A DNA stretch of 64,000 bases, taken from NCBI GenBank assembly GCA_036845225.1, contig DAIUEJ010000008.1, positions 1 to 64,000 of the forward strand, written 5' to 3'. This document shows positions 26,378-34,150 of this stretch, in pieces; position 1 is the stretch's first letter, and each line of letters begins with the position of its first letter. The translations under genes were made by a program, and so were the position numbers. The stretch comes from FEN-680 sp036845225. Its GTDB lineage: Bacteria; Actinomycetota; Geothermincolia; Fen-727; Anoxymicrobiaceae. A model generated the notes under the pieces. It saw only the letters and a list, made by a program, of their open reading frames with translations. It did not search any database and was not told the DNA's origin.

Positions 26378-27646
26378 TTATCCGAACATGTCCGCTATCC
26401 GGTCGACCTCCAGCTCCACTCCCGCGGCGGGCGCGCACAGCTCGAAGAGGCTGCCGGCATCGAGGCCCGACAGCATCAGGTAGGTCGGGCAGATGCCGAG
26501 GACGTATCCTACCCTGTTGGCGGCCAGCCAGGCGTCCGCGTTCGCGAGCGGAGGGACCCACGCGCCGAAAAGCCCGTAGTTCATCTGCTCACCGGCGGGC
26601 CAGCCTGCCCCCTGCGAGCCCTCGAGCGACTTCACTGCCGCCGCGATCTCGTCGCCGCCCGCCAGTGGTTTCGCCGCAAGTTCCCTCGCCCCGCGCACCA
26701 TGTCCACTCCTTCACGCGCCATCGCCTCCATCGCCCGGCAGGCGGGCTCGGCTTCCCAGCCGCCCTGCATCAGCCACAGTGACGCGGCCGCGCTGGTGAC
26801 GAGCATGCCGGGCTCCACCACGTCGGAAGACTCGAGCACCGAGGGCGCCTCGTTGTACTTCACGAAAGTCGAGCAGGCCGAAGGGCAGGCGAAGCACGAG
26901 CGCACCCGGTGGGTGAGCGGCTTGAGCCAGGCGTCAATGTCCGGTGCGCCGATGGCCTCGCATATCGAGCGGAACCCCTTGTCCTTGCGGGCGCCCGCCA
27001 GTAGCTCCACCGCTTTCGTATAGAACTCTTCCGGCTCGTCCGCGTCGAGCATCCCGAGCCCGCGCAGCGCGACGGCCTTGAGCAACTTGCCGCCCATCAC
27101 GGCAGCCAGTGCGGCGGTGTCACCCGAGCCCCAGTAGTTGATCGAGATGGATGCCAGCTTCGAGCCCGCCTCCCCCGCCGGGCCGGCAGAAATGACCTGG
27201 ATCATGCTCTCGCCCATCTCGCGCCTGATGGCGTCCGTGGTCTCCCAGGTGTCCTTGCCCTCCAGGGCGGAGGCGTCATGGATGTCCGCGACACCGTCGT
27301 GGAGCCAGAGGTAGACGGGCTTCGAGGACCTGCCTTTGACCACCACCATCGAGAAGCCGGAGAGCTTCATCTCGGCTCCCGCGAAGAGGCTGAGCGGCGC
27401 AACCGCCGGCTCTCCGGAGAGCGGGCTCCTGGCAAGCACGAAGCCCAGGCATGCCCCGGGGACCGGCGTCCCGGCGAAGAGGCCCGAACCGAACACCAGC
27501 GGCTCGGCGTCCAGGTGCTTCCGGTAGAGGGCGAGGCCCGCCGCGAGCCCCGGGCCCGTGGAGTCGGCTTCCTCGAAATCAACCTGCTCGGTGGTGCCGG
27601 CGTCGAGGTCTACTATCAGGACGTCGCCGTAGTACATGGAGTCCAT
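26378..27646 (-). CDS. Short aldehyde:ferredoxin oxidoreductase-like protein
   Basis: The 422-residue protein resembles the tungstopterin AOR family: an N-terminal pterin-binding-like domain (VLIVDLDAGTTEQVDF; FGSGLFAGTPVPGA), ISAGPAGEAGSKLASISIN, the cluster motif CFACPSAC near 250 and a final LGICPTYLML. AORs are normally about 600 residues, so about 170 are missing, mainly between the cluster motif and C-terminus. Whether it still binds tungsten is unclear. Start at 27646 is set by a strong GAGGAG site; ten bases separate its stop from the next gene. With the small ferredoxin and HdrA it recalls BamB/BamC/BamE-type modules. Role is inference. Confidence 0.72.
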   Translation of the reverse strand: MDSMYYGDVLIVDLDAGTTEQVDFEEADSTGPGLAAGLALYRKHLDAEPLVFGSGLFAGTPVPGACLGFVLARSPLSGEPAVAPLSLFAGAEMKLSGFSMVVVKGRSSKPVYLWLHDGVADIHDASALEGKDTWETTDAIRREMGESMIQVISAGPAGEAGSKLASISINYWGSGDTAALAAVMGGKLLKAVALRGLGMLDADEPEEFYTKAVELLAGARKDKGFRSICEAIGAPDIDAWLKPLTHRVRSCFACPSACSTFVKYNEAPSVLESSDVVEPGMLVTSAAASLWLMQGGWEAEPACRAMEAMAREGVDMVRGARELAAKPLAGGDEIAAAVKSLEGSQGAGWPAGEQMNYGLFGAWVPPLANADAWLAANRVGYVLGICPTYLMLSGLDAGSLFELCAPAAGVELEVDRIADMFG

Positions 27647-27656
27647 CGCTCTCTCC

Positions 27657-28010
27657 TCACTCGAGATAAAGGGCATCGTGGGGGCAGACGGCAACGCACT
27701 GCGGCTCGAGGCCCACGCTCTCGCAGAGGTCGCACGCCTCCCTGATGAGGATGGGCTTCGCGGAAGCCCCGCCTCCCCCTCCGCCCTTCTGCAGCTCGCC
27801 CAGCTTCACCGCGCCGGCGCCTTCAGGCCTGCCGATGAAGAGGTCCTGGTCGGTCTTGACGATGATCCCCATATAGTCTTTTTTCTCCTCCGCGCGGTAG
27901 AGCATGATGCTGGAGGATATCAACGAGAACGCCTCGTCCCAGTGATACCCGCACGCGAGCTCGCACAGCGCGCAGCCCGTGCACTCGAGCGGTTTTACCT
28001 TTACTCTCAC
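27657..28010 (-). CDS. Small 4Fe-4S (AOR partner) protein
   Basis: The 117-residue protein has cluster ligands CTGCALCELACGYHW near 10-24 and CDLCESVGLEPQCVAVCP near 90-107, matching ferredoxin-like partner subunits of AOR or of BamC. A glycine run (GGGGGG) separates the two halves. GTG 28010 is preceded by AGGAGG at four bases, which settles the start. It lies between an SDR gene and the AOR-like gene, both within 15 bases. It most likely shuttles electrons to or from the AOR-like subunit. Confidence 0.8.
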   Translation of the reverse strand: MRVKVKPLECTGCALCELACGYHWDEAFSLISSSIMLYRAEEKKDYMGIIVKTDQDLFIGRPEGAGAVKLGELQKGGGGGGASAKPILIREACDLCESVGLEPQCVAVCPHDALYLE

Positions 28011-28023
28011 GCGGACCTCCTGT

Positions 28024-28767
28024 TCAGATCGTATACCCCCCGTCGACGGTGATGAGCTGGCCCGTGATGTAGCCGCCGCACTCGCATAGGAAAGCGACCA
28101 GCCAGGCGACCTCCTCCGGCCTGCCCCAGCGGCGGATCGGTATCGTCTTGAGTATCCTGTCGCGCGTCTGGTCCCCTGTCTCAATGGTCATGTCCGTCTC
28201 GATGAACCCGGGGGCCACCGCGTTCGCGGTGATGTTGAACTTCGCGAGCTCGCGCGCCAGCGACTTGGTCATGCCGGCGAGGGCGGCCTTGGTCGCACCG
28301 TAGACGCTGTCGCCGGGGTAGCCGGTGATGCCGATGACCGAGGACATGTTGACGACGCGGCCCCAGCCCTGCTTCTTCATGAGCGGCACCGCCGCGCCGG
28401 TGACGTAGAAGGCACCCTTGACGTTGGTGGCCATCATCCAGTCGAGCATGTCTATCGGCACGTCCTCGATACGAGCGCCTCGCCAGACACCCGCATTGTT
28501 GACCAGGACGTCCAGGCGCCCGAGCTCGGCCGCGGTGTCCTTCACCAGCCGGACGCACTGGTCGTGCTCGCCGATGTCCGCCTTCAGGGCGACGGCGCGC
28601 CGGCCCATCGACTCGATCTCGGCGACGACTTCTTTCGCAAGCGCGTCCTGCGCCCGGTAGTTGACCGCTACATCGCATCCCTTGCGCGCCAGCTCCAGCG
28701 CGATGGCCTTGCCCAGGCCGCGCGACGAGCCGGTGACGAGCGCTACTTTGTCCTCGAGCTTATCCAT
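28024..28767 (-). CDS. SDR-family 3-hydroxyacyl/3-oxoacyl reductase (FabG-like)
   Basis: The 247-residue protein is a classical short-chain dehydrogenase: cofactor motif ALVTGSSRGLGKAIA at 9-23, NNAGVW, catalytic Ser in MSSVIGITG, and YGATK with Tyr/Lys, ending PEEVAWLVAFLCECGGYITGQLITVDGGY. The KSS-type residue after strand 2 and NYRAQ suggest NADP(H) use. In acyl-CoA clusters such proteins act as 3-hydroxyacyl-CoA dehydrogenases. It follows the mutase large subunit by nine bases and precedes the ferredoxin-like gene, so it is probably a step in the same pathway. Confidence 0.88.
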   Translation of the reverse strand: MDKLEDKVALVTGSSRGLGKAIALELARKGCDVAVNYRAQDALAKEVVAEIESMGRRAVALKADIGEHDQCVRLVKDTAAELGRLDVLVNNAGVWRGARIEDVPIDMLDWMMATNVKGAFYVTGAAVPLMKKQGWGRVVNMSSVIGITGYPGDSVYGATKAALAGMTKSLARELAKFNITANAVAPGFIETDMTIETGDQTRDRILKTIPIRRWGRPEEVAWLVAFLCECGGYITGQLITVDGGYTI

Positions 28768-28776
28768 CGATGCTCC

Positions 28777-30456
28777 CTATGCCGACTCCACCAGTAGCGA
28801 AGACTCCTTGAACGTCCCGTAGTGGGCGCGGTAGACGTCCCAGATCTCCTCCAGGGTGGCGTACGTCTCGACCGCGTCCATCGTGGGCACGAAGAGGTTC
28901 TCGTCGCGCTCCGCCGCCTCCCGCAGTTTCTCGAGCGCCACTTTCATCTTCGCGTTGTCGCGCCTCTCGCGCAGCCTCGCGATGCGCTCCTTCTGGGCGT
29001 CCTCCATCTCCTGGCTTATCTTGAGCAGCTCGATCGGGGGCTCCTTTTCCTCCACGTACTTGTTCACCCCAACGATGACCTGCTTCTGAGACTCGACGTC
29101 CTTCTGGTATTTCCAGGCGGCGCGCGCCACCTCGCGCTGGATGAAGCCGTGTTCCACAGCCTCGAGCATTCCGCCGAGCTCGTCGATCTTGCGGATGTAC
29201 TCGACCGCCTCTTCCTCCATGTCGTTGGTGAGCTTCTCCACGAAGTAGGAGCCGGCCATCGGGTCGACCGTGTTGGCGACACCGCTCTCCTCGGCGAGGA
29301 TCTGCTGCGTTCGCACCGCGATCTTGAGCGACTCCTCGCTCGGAAGCGCGAGCGCCTCGTCGAAGGCGTCGGTGTGCAGGCTCTGGGTGCCGCCGAGGAC
29401 CGCGGCGAGGCCCTGGATCGCTGCCCGCACGATGTTATTGAGCGGCTGCTGCGCGGTGAGCGAGCACCCCGCCGTCTGCGTGTGGAAGCGCACCATCATC
29501 GAGCGCGGGTCCTTCGCCCCGAACCGCTCCTTCATGATGCGCGCCCAGAGCCGGCGGCCGGCGCGGTACTTGGCTATCTCCTCGAAGAAGTCGTTGTGGG
29601 CGTTCCACATGAAAGTGAGGCGCGGGCCGAAGCTGTCGATGTCCAGGCCGCGCGCGAGGAAAGACGTGACGAAGTCGATGCCCTCCGATAGCGTGAAGGC
29701 GAGCTCCTGGGCCGCGGTGCAGCCCTTCTCGCGTATCTGGTAGCCGACGATGCTGATGGGATACCAGCGCGGGACATTCAGCGTGCAGTACTCGACCACG
29801 TCGGTGCAGAGCTTGAGCTCGGCGCGCCTGGGGAGCACGCGCACGTTCGCCGCGACGTCGCGGCAGAAGGTGTCGTTCTGGAAAGTGCCCATCAGCGTCT
29901 TGCAGTTGGCGCCCTGCTTGCGCGCGAGCGAGAAGTACATCGAAGGAATCGGCGGGTGGGCGATGACCAGCGAGGTGGAGACCTGCCCGAGCGGGATGTC
30001 CGCGAAGAGGCGCTCCATGTCCTCGAGCGAGTCGCAGGGGACGCCGTCGCGGCCTACCTCGCCGTGCGAGAGCGGGTGGTCGGAGTTGAGCCCGTGGATG
30101 GTGGGCATGTCATAGGCTACGTTTAGCCCCGGCGCGCCCGTCTCGATCAGGAACTTGAGGCGCTTGTTGGACTCCTCCGGGTCGCCGAAGCCCATGAACT
30201 GCCTGATGGTCCAGAGCCTTCCCCGGTACATGGTCGAGTGGACGCCCCGGGTGAAAGGGTACTCCCCGGGAAAGCCCAGGTCGCGCTCGTAATCCATGCC
30301 CTCCAGGTCCCACGGCCCGGCGAGGCGGTCCGTCTCTCTGCCCGACACCGTCTCGAAGGAATCCTTGCGCTCCGGCATCGCCTCGAGCGTCGGGCCCAGT
30401 GTCTCGCGCTCCCAGCGCTCTTTTTCCCGCTTAAGCTTCTCGGCCTTGTCGTCCAC
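28777..30456 (-). CDS. Acyl-CoA mutase large subunit with atypical specificity residues
   Basis: The 559-residue protein is a second B12-dependent acyl-CoA mutase catalytic subunit (MYRGRLWTIRQFMGF; SIVGYQIREKG; RFHTQTAGCSLTAQQPLNN; GGTQSLHTDAFDEA). Methylmalonyl-CoA mutase Tyr89 and Arg207 correspond to Phe87 and Ala203; isobutyryl-CoA mutases have Phe and Gln there. The stretch TFCRDVAANVRVLPRR differs from all mutases I know, as does SLVIAHPPIPSMYF. The hydroxyisobutyryl-CoA-mutase Ile/Asp pair is also absent. So the substrate is probably a different, uncharged branched or aromatic acyl-CoA, which cannot be named. A candidate small subunit is at 36628, 6 kb upstream in the same block. Confidence 0.9.
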   Translation of the reverse strand: MDDKAEKLKREKERWERETLGPTLEAMPERKDSFETVSGRETDRLAGPWDLEGMDYERDLGFPGEYPFTRGVHSTMYRGRLWTIRQFMGFGDPEESNKRLKFLIETGAPGLNVAYDMPTIHGLNSDHPLSHGEVGRDGVPCDSLEDMERLFADIPLGQVSTSLVIAHPPIPSMYFSLARKQGANCKTLMGTFQNDTFCRDVAANVRVLPRRAELKLCTDVVEYCTLNVPRWYPISIVGYQIREKGCTAAQELAFTLSEGIDFVTSFLARGLDIDSFGPRLTFMWNAHNDFFEEIAKYRAGRRLWARIMKERFGAKDPRSMMVRFHTQTAGCSLTAQQPLNNIVRAAIQGLAAVLGGTQSLHTDAFDEALALPSEESLKIAVRTQQILAEESGVANTVDPMAGSYFVEKLTNDMEEEAVEYIRKIDELGGMLEAVEHGFIQREVARAAWKYQKDVESQKQVIVGVNKYVEEKEPPIELLKISQEMEDAQKERIARLRERRDNAKMKVALEKLREAAERDENLFVPTMDAVETYATLEEIWDVYRAHYGTFKESSLLVESA

Positions 30457-30470
30457 TTCGCCCTCCTGGT

Positions 30471-30499
30471 GCGCCTCCTGGTCTGACCCCGTTTGGCGC
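30471..30499. repeat. Degenerate GGTCTGACCCC repeat-family element
   Basis: GCGCC and GGCGC flank GGTCTGACCCC, a short self-complementary unit resembling the variable-arm repeat family. It lies between the enoyl-CoA hydratase stop (30502) and the mutase start (30456). Confidence 0.5.
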
Positions 30500-30501
30500 A
30501 G

Positions 30502-31272
30502 TCACTTGCCTTTGAAGTCCGGTTCGCGCTTCTCGAGGAACGCGGTCACTCCTTCGCGGCTGTCCTCTGTGCCGAACGTTATCGCGCACGCCGCAGCCTC
30601 CAGCAGCCCGCCAAGCGGGATTGAAGCCTCCACGGACGCGTTCACAGCCTCCTTGGCAAGCGCCATGGCGATGGGCGCCTTCGCCGCTAGCAGTTTCGCG
30701 ATGTCCTTTGCCTCGTCCATGAGGCTCTCGGCCGGGACCACCCGCGAGACCAGCCCCATCATCAACGCCTCCTGGGCGTCGATTATCCTACCGGTCAGGA
30801 CCAGGTCCTTCGCGCGCCCCAGGCCCACGATCTTGGTGAGCCTCTGGCTCCCCGCCCAGCCCGGCATCACACCGTAGTTTATCTCGAGTTGGCCGAACTT
30901 TGCGTACTCGTTGCAGATGCGGATGTCGCAGGCGAGGGTAACCTCGAGTCCGCCTCCGAACGTGTACCCGTTTATGGCGGCGACCACCGGCTTCTCCATC
31001 TCCTCGATGTCGCGCAGGATGCGCTGCCCGGCCTGGAGGACGTACTTCGCGGTCACCGTGTCGAGCTGTTCGAAGTTGCTGATGTCGGCGCCGCCGATAA
31101 AAGCCTTGGCGGTGCCGGTGAGGATGATCGCCCGCACCTCCGGGTCTTCCCTCATCTCGAATATCTTCTCGCCCATCTCGAGGATGTCGTCGAGGTGGAT
31201 GAGGTTGAGCGGCGGCTTGTCCATCTTCATTATGGCGACCCGCCCCTCGCGCTCTACTGTCCAGACTCCCAT
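30502..31272 (-). CDS. Enoyl-CoA hydratase/isomerase (crotonase family)
   Basis: The 256-residue crotonase has the oxyanion loop TFGGGLEVTLACDIRI and FGQLEINYGVMPGWAGSQRL. Both catalytic glutamates are present at the usual places, so hydratase activity is plausible; the substitution YGVMPGWAG suggests different substrate geometry from the gene at 10911. The ATG at 31272 follows GAGGAG at a good distance. It starts the segment containing the second mutase, so it probably acts directly on the mutase substrate or product as an enoyl-CoA. Confidence 0.88.
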   Translation of the reverse strand: MGVWTVEREGRVAIMKMDKPPLNLIHLDDILEMGEKIFEMREDPEVRAIILTGTAKAFIGGADISNFEQLDTVTAKYVLQAGQRILRDIEEMEKPVVAAINGYTFGGGLEVTLACDIRICNEYAKFGQLEINYGVMPGWAGSQRLTKIVGLGRAKDLVLTGRIIDAQEALMMGLVSRVVPAESLMDEAKDIAKLLAAKAPIAMALAKEAVNASVEASIPLGGLLEAAACAITFGTEDSREGVTAFLEKREPDFKGK

Positions 31273-31289
31273 CGTAATCTCCTCTCGAA

Positions 31290-31388
31290 ACGCACCACTG
31301 GGGTCAGGCACCAGTGGTGCATCTTCTCGTCCTGCAGGAAACAGGTCTGACCGCTATTATGCAAAATGGTGCCTGTCCCTATTTTGCG
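31290..31388. repeat. Two self-complementary repeat-family hairpins
   Basis: The first (31290-31322) is a 10-bp stem GCACCACTGG/CCAGTGGTGC around GGTCAGG. The second (31360-31388) has arms GCAAAAT/ATTTTGC around GGTGCCTGTCCC. They fill the gap between the GlcD-like gene stop and the hydratase start, and look like two elements of different arm type side by side. The TAA of the GlcD-like gene (31399-31401) adjoins a further AACGCAA word. Confidence 0.75.
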
Positions 31389-31398
31389 TTTGTTGCGT

Positions 31399-32934
31399 TT
31401 AGAGGCCGGCGGCGTCCGCCGTTATCCCCAGCCTGCCCGGGTTCATCATGTTCAGCGGGTCGAGCGTGCCTTTGACCGCCTTCAGCAGGTCGAAGTAGGT
31501 CCCGAGCATCGGTGTCTGTACCCAGCCGAAGCCCGACTGCTCCCCGCCGTACGGCCGGTCGAAGTGCCCGCCCGCCTCGCATATGAACGGTATCACGTCG
31601 CGCGCCATTGCCAGCCCGCGCTTGATGCCCTCCGGCTCACCCTGGTTGGGGTAAGCGTCCATCTCCAGCATCCCGCTGCGCCCGAACTCGAGCGGCTGCA
31701 GGTAGAACGTGGTCTCCTCATACGGATACGGCCTCTCGGCGCTCTCCGGGTTCGTGTCCGCGAAGTTCTTCTTAGCCAGCTTCATGAACTGCCTCGAGAA
31801 ATCCGGCGCCTGGTCCATCGGGATGTTGAACCAGAACAGCTCGAAGCAGCCCGACAGGCGCTCCACGCGCGGCGTCACCTGGATTATCTTGAACACGCGC
31901 TTCCACGGGATGAGCTCCTTCAAGAGCTCGAGCATCATGTCCGGTGACAGCTCCGTGCCCGTCCTCTCCAGCACCGCGTCCAGTTGCTCGCGCCTGATCT
32001 CCATCTCCTCTTCGGTCTCGCCCCCGTAATAGACCAGGGCGCTCTGGCGCGGCATCTGCGGCCGAAGGGTCTCGGCGCCGTCCTGGTTCGGGGTGAGGCC
32101 GAGCGCGAGGTAACCGTCCTGGAACAGGATGGTCTCGAAGCTGCAGTCCTCTCGCGCCACCTGGCGCAGGAACTCGCTCACTCCCTCGAGGTCCTCTTCG
32201 TCGAACTGCGCCGGCATCACTTCCTCGTACTCCGGCAGGGGGTAGAGCTGCGCGACCATCTCGGTGCAGATGCCCAGCGTCCCCATCGAGGAGTGGAAGA
32301 TGCCGGAGATGTCCGGCCCCGGGCCCTCCACGCAGACAGGACCGTAGTTGTCCTGGTGCAGGCAGCCCGTGCGAAGTATCTCGCCGTCAGGCAGCACCAT
32401 GACCAGGCCGAGGATCGAGTCGGTGCCAACGCCGTATTTGTTCGAGACCTGGAAGACCCCCTTGTCGAGGTAGTTCGCGAGCATCGACACGGACGCCGGC
32501 GCGCTCGGGACCGCGTTGCGCAACCCCACTTTCTCTGCCTCGACGTAGACCTTGCCGAAGGTCGCCGCCGGCTGGATGCGCACCGCCATGTTCTCGACGT
32601 CGAGGTCCAGGACCTTGTCCATGCGCCTCATGTCGCAGGTCACCCCGCCGCGCTGGGGGATGCATCCCCCGCCGGTGTTCCCGCCCGTGGACCAGGCGAT
32701 GACCGGTGCCCCGTACTCCCGGCATGTCTTGATGACCTTCACGACCTGCTCGGTCGACTCCGGCAGCACCACCAGGTTCGGGTTATGCGCGGTCTCGAGG
32801 CTCTGGTCGCGCGAGTAGCCGATGAGGATAACGGGGTCGTCCGTGGCCCACTCGTCGCCCACAATCTTCCTGAGCTTGCCGAGCAGCTCTGTGTACGCCT
32901 CCTTGACCGTCAGGTCTACTTGTTTTGTAGCCAC
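31399..32934 (-). CDS. FAD-linked oxidase, GlcD/4-cresol-dehydrogenase-like
   Basis: The 511-residue protein has the FAD_binding_4 PP-loop (WSTGGNTGGGCIPQRGG, ~90-107) and a long C-terminal cap domain, ending with FDLLKAVKGTLDPLNMMNPGRLG, the closing motif of this family (GlcD, D-lactate dehydrogenase, vanillyl-alcohol oxidase). It oxidises a hydroxy-acid or hydroxyaryl substrate. With the iron-sulfur protein at 32947 and the second FAD oxidase at 34151 it forms a GlcD/GlcF/GlcE-like trio with gaps of only a few bases. The true substrate is unknown. Confidence 0.85.
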   Translation of the reverse strand: MATKQVDLTVKEAYTELLGKLRKIVGDEWATDDPVILIGYSRDQSLETAHNPNLVVLPESTEQVVKVIKTCREYGAPVIAWSTGGNTGGGCIPQRGGVTCDMRRMDKVLDLDVENMAVRIQPAATFGKVYVEAEKVGLRNAVPSAPASVSMLANYLDKGVFQVSNKYGVGTDSILGLVMVLPDGEILRTGCLHQDNYGPVCVEGPGPDISGIFHSSMGTLGICTEMVAQLYPLPEYEEVMPAQFDEEDLEGVSEFLRQVAREDCSFETILFQDGYLALGLTPNQDGAETLRPQMPRQSALVYYGGETEEEMEIRREQLDAVLERTGTELSPDMMLELLKELIPWKRVFKIIQVTPRVERLSGCFELFWFNIPMDQAPDFSRQFMKLAKKNFADTNPESAERPYPYEETTFYLQPLEFGRSGMLEMDAYPNQGEPEGIKRGLAMARDVIPFICEAGGHFDRPYGGEQSGFGWVQTPMLGTYFDLLKAVKGTLDPLNMMNPGRLGITADAAGL

Positions 32935-32946
32935 TGTCCGCCCTCC

Positions 32947-34149
32947 TTAACCCATCGACTCGCGAACGAGCTCGAGTATGTCAGCCAGTCTCATGCCGGG
33001 CCCGCACGCCTCACCCAGGTTCTGCTCGCAGAACGGGCACGCGGTCACCAGCATCTCCGCGCCGGTGCTCTCGGCCTCGCGCACGCGCTCGCCGGCGACC
33101 CAGCCGGCAAACTCGGGGAACGCCGTGCGCACGCCCGCTCCCGCCCCGCAGCAGAACGCGTTCGCCCTGTTGCGCGGCATCTCGACGAGCTCGACCCCGG
33201 GGATCGCCTCCAGTATCTCGCGCGGCGCGTCGTACACGCCGGTGTAGCGCCCCAGGTGGCACGGGTCGTGGTAGGTCACCTTGGCCTTGACCGGTTTCTT
33301 CAGCTTGATGTGCCCGGACTCGATGAGCTCGGCGACCAGCTCGAGGGAGTGCATCACCTCGGGCTCCAGCCCGCCGAAGTCCTCGTACTCCTCGCGCAAC
33401 ACCGAGTTGCACCCGGAGCATGAGGTGATGATCCTCTCGACCCCGAGCGAGTTGAGGGCCTCGATGTTGGTCTTCGCCTTCTTCTCGTAGGCGTCGTAGT
33501 CGCCCATGCGCAGGAGCGTGCTGCCGCAGCAGAGCTCGTCCTTGCCGAGGACCCCGAAGTTCACGCCGGCGGCCTTCAGTATCTCGGCGGTCGTCCTCGC
33601 GATGTTCTGAAGCTTGGGGTCATAGGCCATGGTGCAGCCCACGTAGTAGAGCGTGTCTACCTTCTGTTTGCGCGCGTCGGGCAGGCCGAGCTTTTTCATC
33701 CAGGCATCGCGGCGGGCGCGCGGCTGCTGCCACGGGTTGTCGTAGTTCTCGATGGACTTGATGAGCGTCTCGTGCTCGGGCAGCGGGGCGAGCTCGTCGC
33801 GGAACGCCCTCTCGCGCAGCGCCACGATTGTCTTGAGCGGGTTCTTGTTGCCCTGCTCCGAGCAGATCACCTGGCATCCGCCGCACTCTGTGCAAGTGAA
33901 GAGCACGTGGCGCAGCGTGTCGTTGTACTCGAGCCTTCCCTCGAGCAGGCCGCGCGCGATCTCCTGCCTGCCGGACGCGAAGTACGCCTCGTACTTGTAG
34001 CGCGCGCCCGACGGGCACAGGGTCATGAACTCGGTGTCGGTTATCTCCTCGTGGTCTATGTACTTACAGAGCATGCACTTGCCGCAGCGGTATGCGTCCT
34101 TCTGGACCTGCAGCAGGGGGTCGAACGGGTTCTTGGTAAGTTCAGACAC
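32947..34149 (-). CDS. (Fe-S)-binding oxidoreductase subunit, GlcF/HdrD-like
   Basis: The 400-residue protein has an N-terminal two-cluster ferredoxin region (CGKCMLCKYI; CTECGGCQVIC) and two CCG domains (YYVGCTMAYDPKL with CCGSTLLRMG; YHDPCHLGRYTG with AFCCGAGAGVR and CPFCEQNL). This is the electron-transfer subunit expected with GlcD/GlcE-like flavin oxidases. It lies between two FAD oxidase genes, one base from the upstream one and twelve from the downstream one, so the three are one operon and probably one complex. Confidence 0.88.
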   Translation of the reverse strand: MSELTKNPFDPLLQVQKDAYRCGKCMLCKYIDHEEITDTEFMTLCPSGARYKYEAYFASGRQEIARGLLEGRLEYNDTLRHVLFTCTECGGCQVICSEQGNKNPLKTIVALRERAFRDELAPLPEHETLIKSIENYDNPWQQPRARRDAWMKKLGLPDARKQKVDTLYYVGCTMAYDPKLQNIARTTAEILKAAGVNFGVLGKDELCCGSTLLRMGDYDAYEKKAKTNIEALNSLGVERIITSCSGCNSVLREEYEDFGGLEPEVMHSLELVAELIESGHIKLKKPVKAKVTYHDPCHLGRYTGVYDAPREILEAIPGVELVEMPRNRANAFCCGAGAGVRTAFPEFAGWVAGERVREAESTGAEMLVTACPFCEQNLGEACGPGMRLADILELVRESMG

Positions 34150-34150
34150 G

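Noticed and set aside
26378..27646. Frameshift or stop explaining the short AOR-like gene
   Set aside because: The start and stop are well placed, the frame continues into a plausible C-terminal motif, and no second frame shows AOR sequence, so it seems genuinely short.
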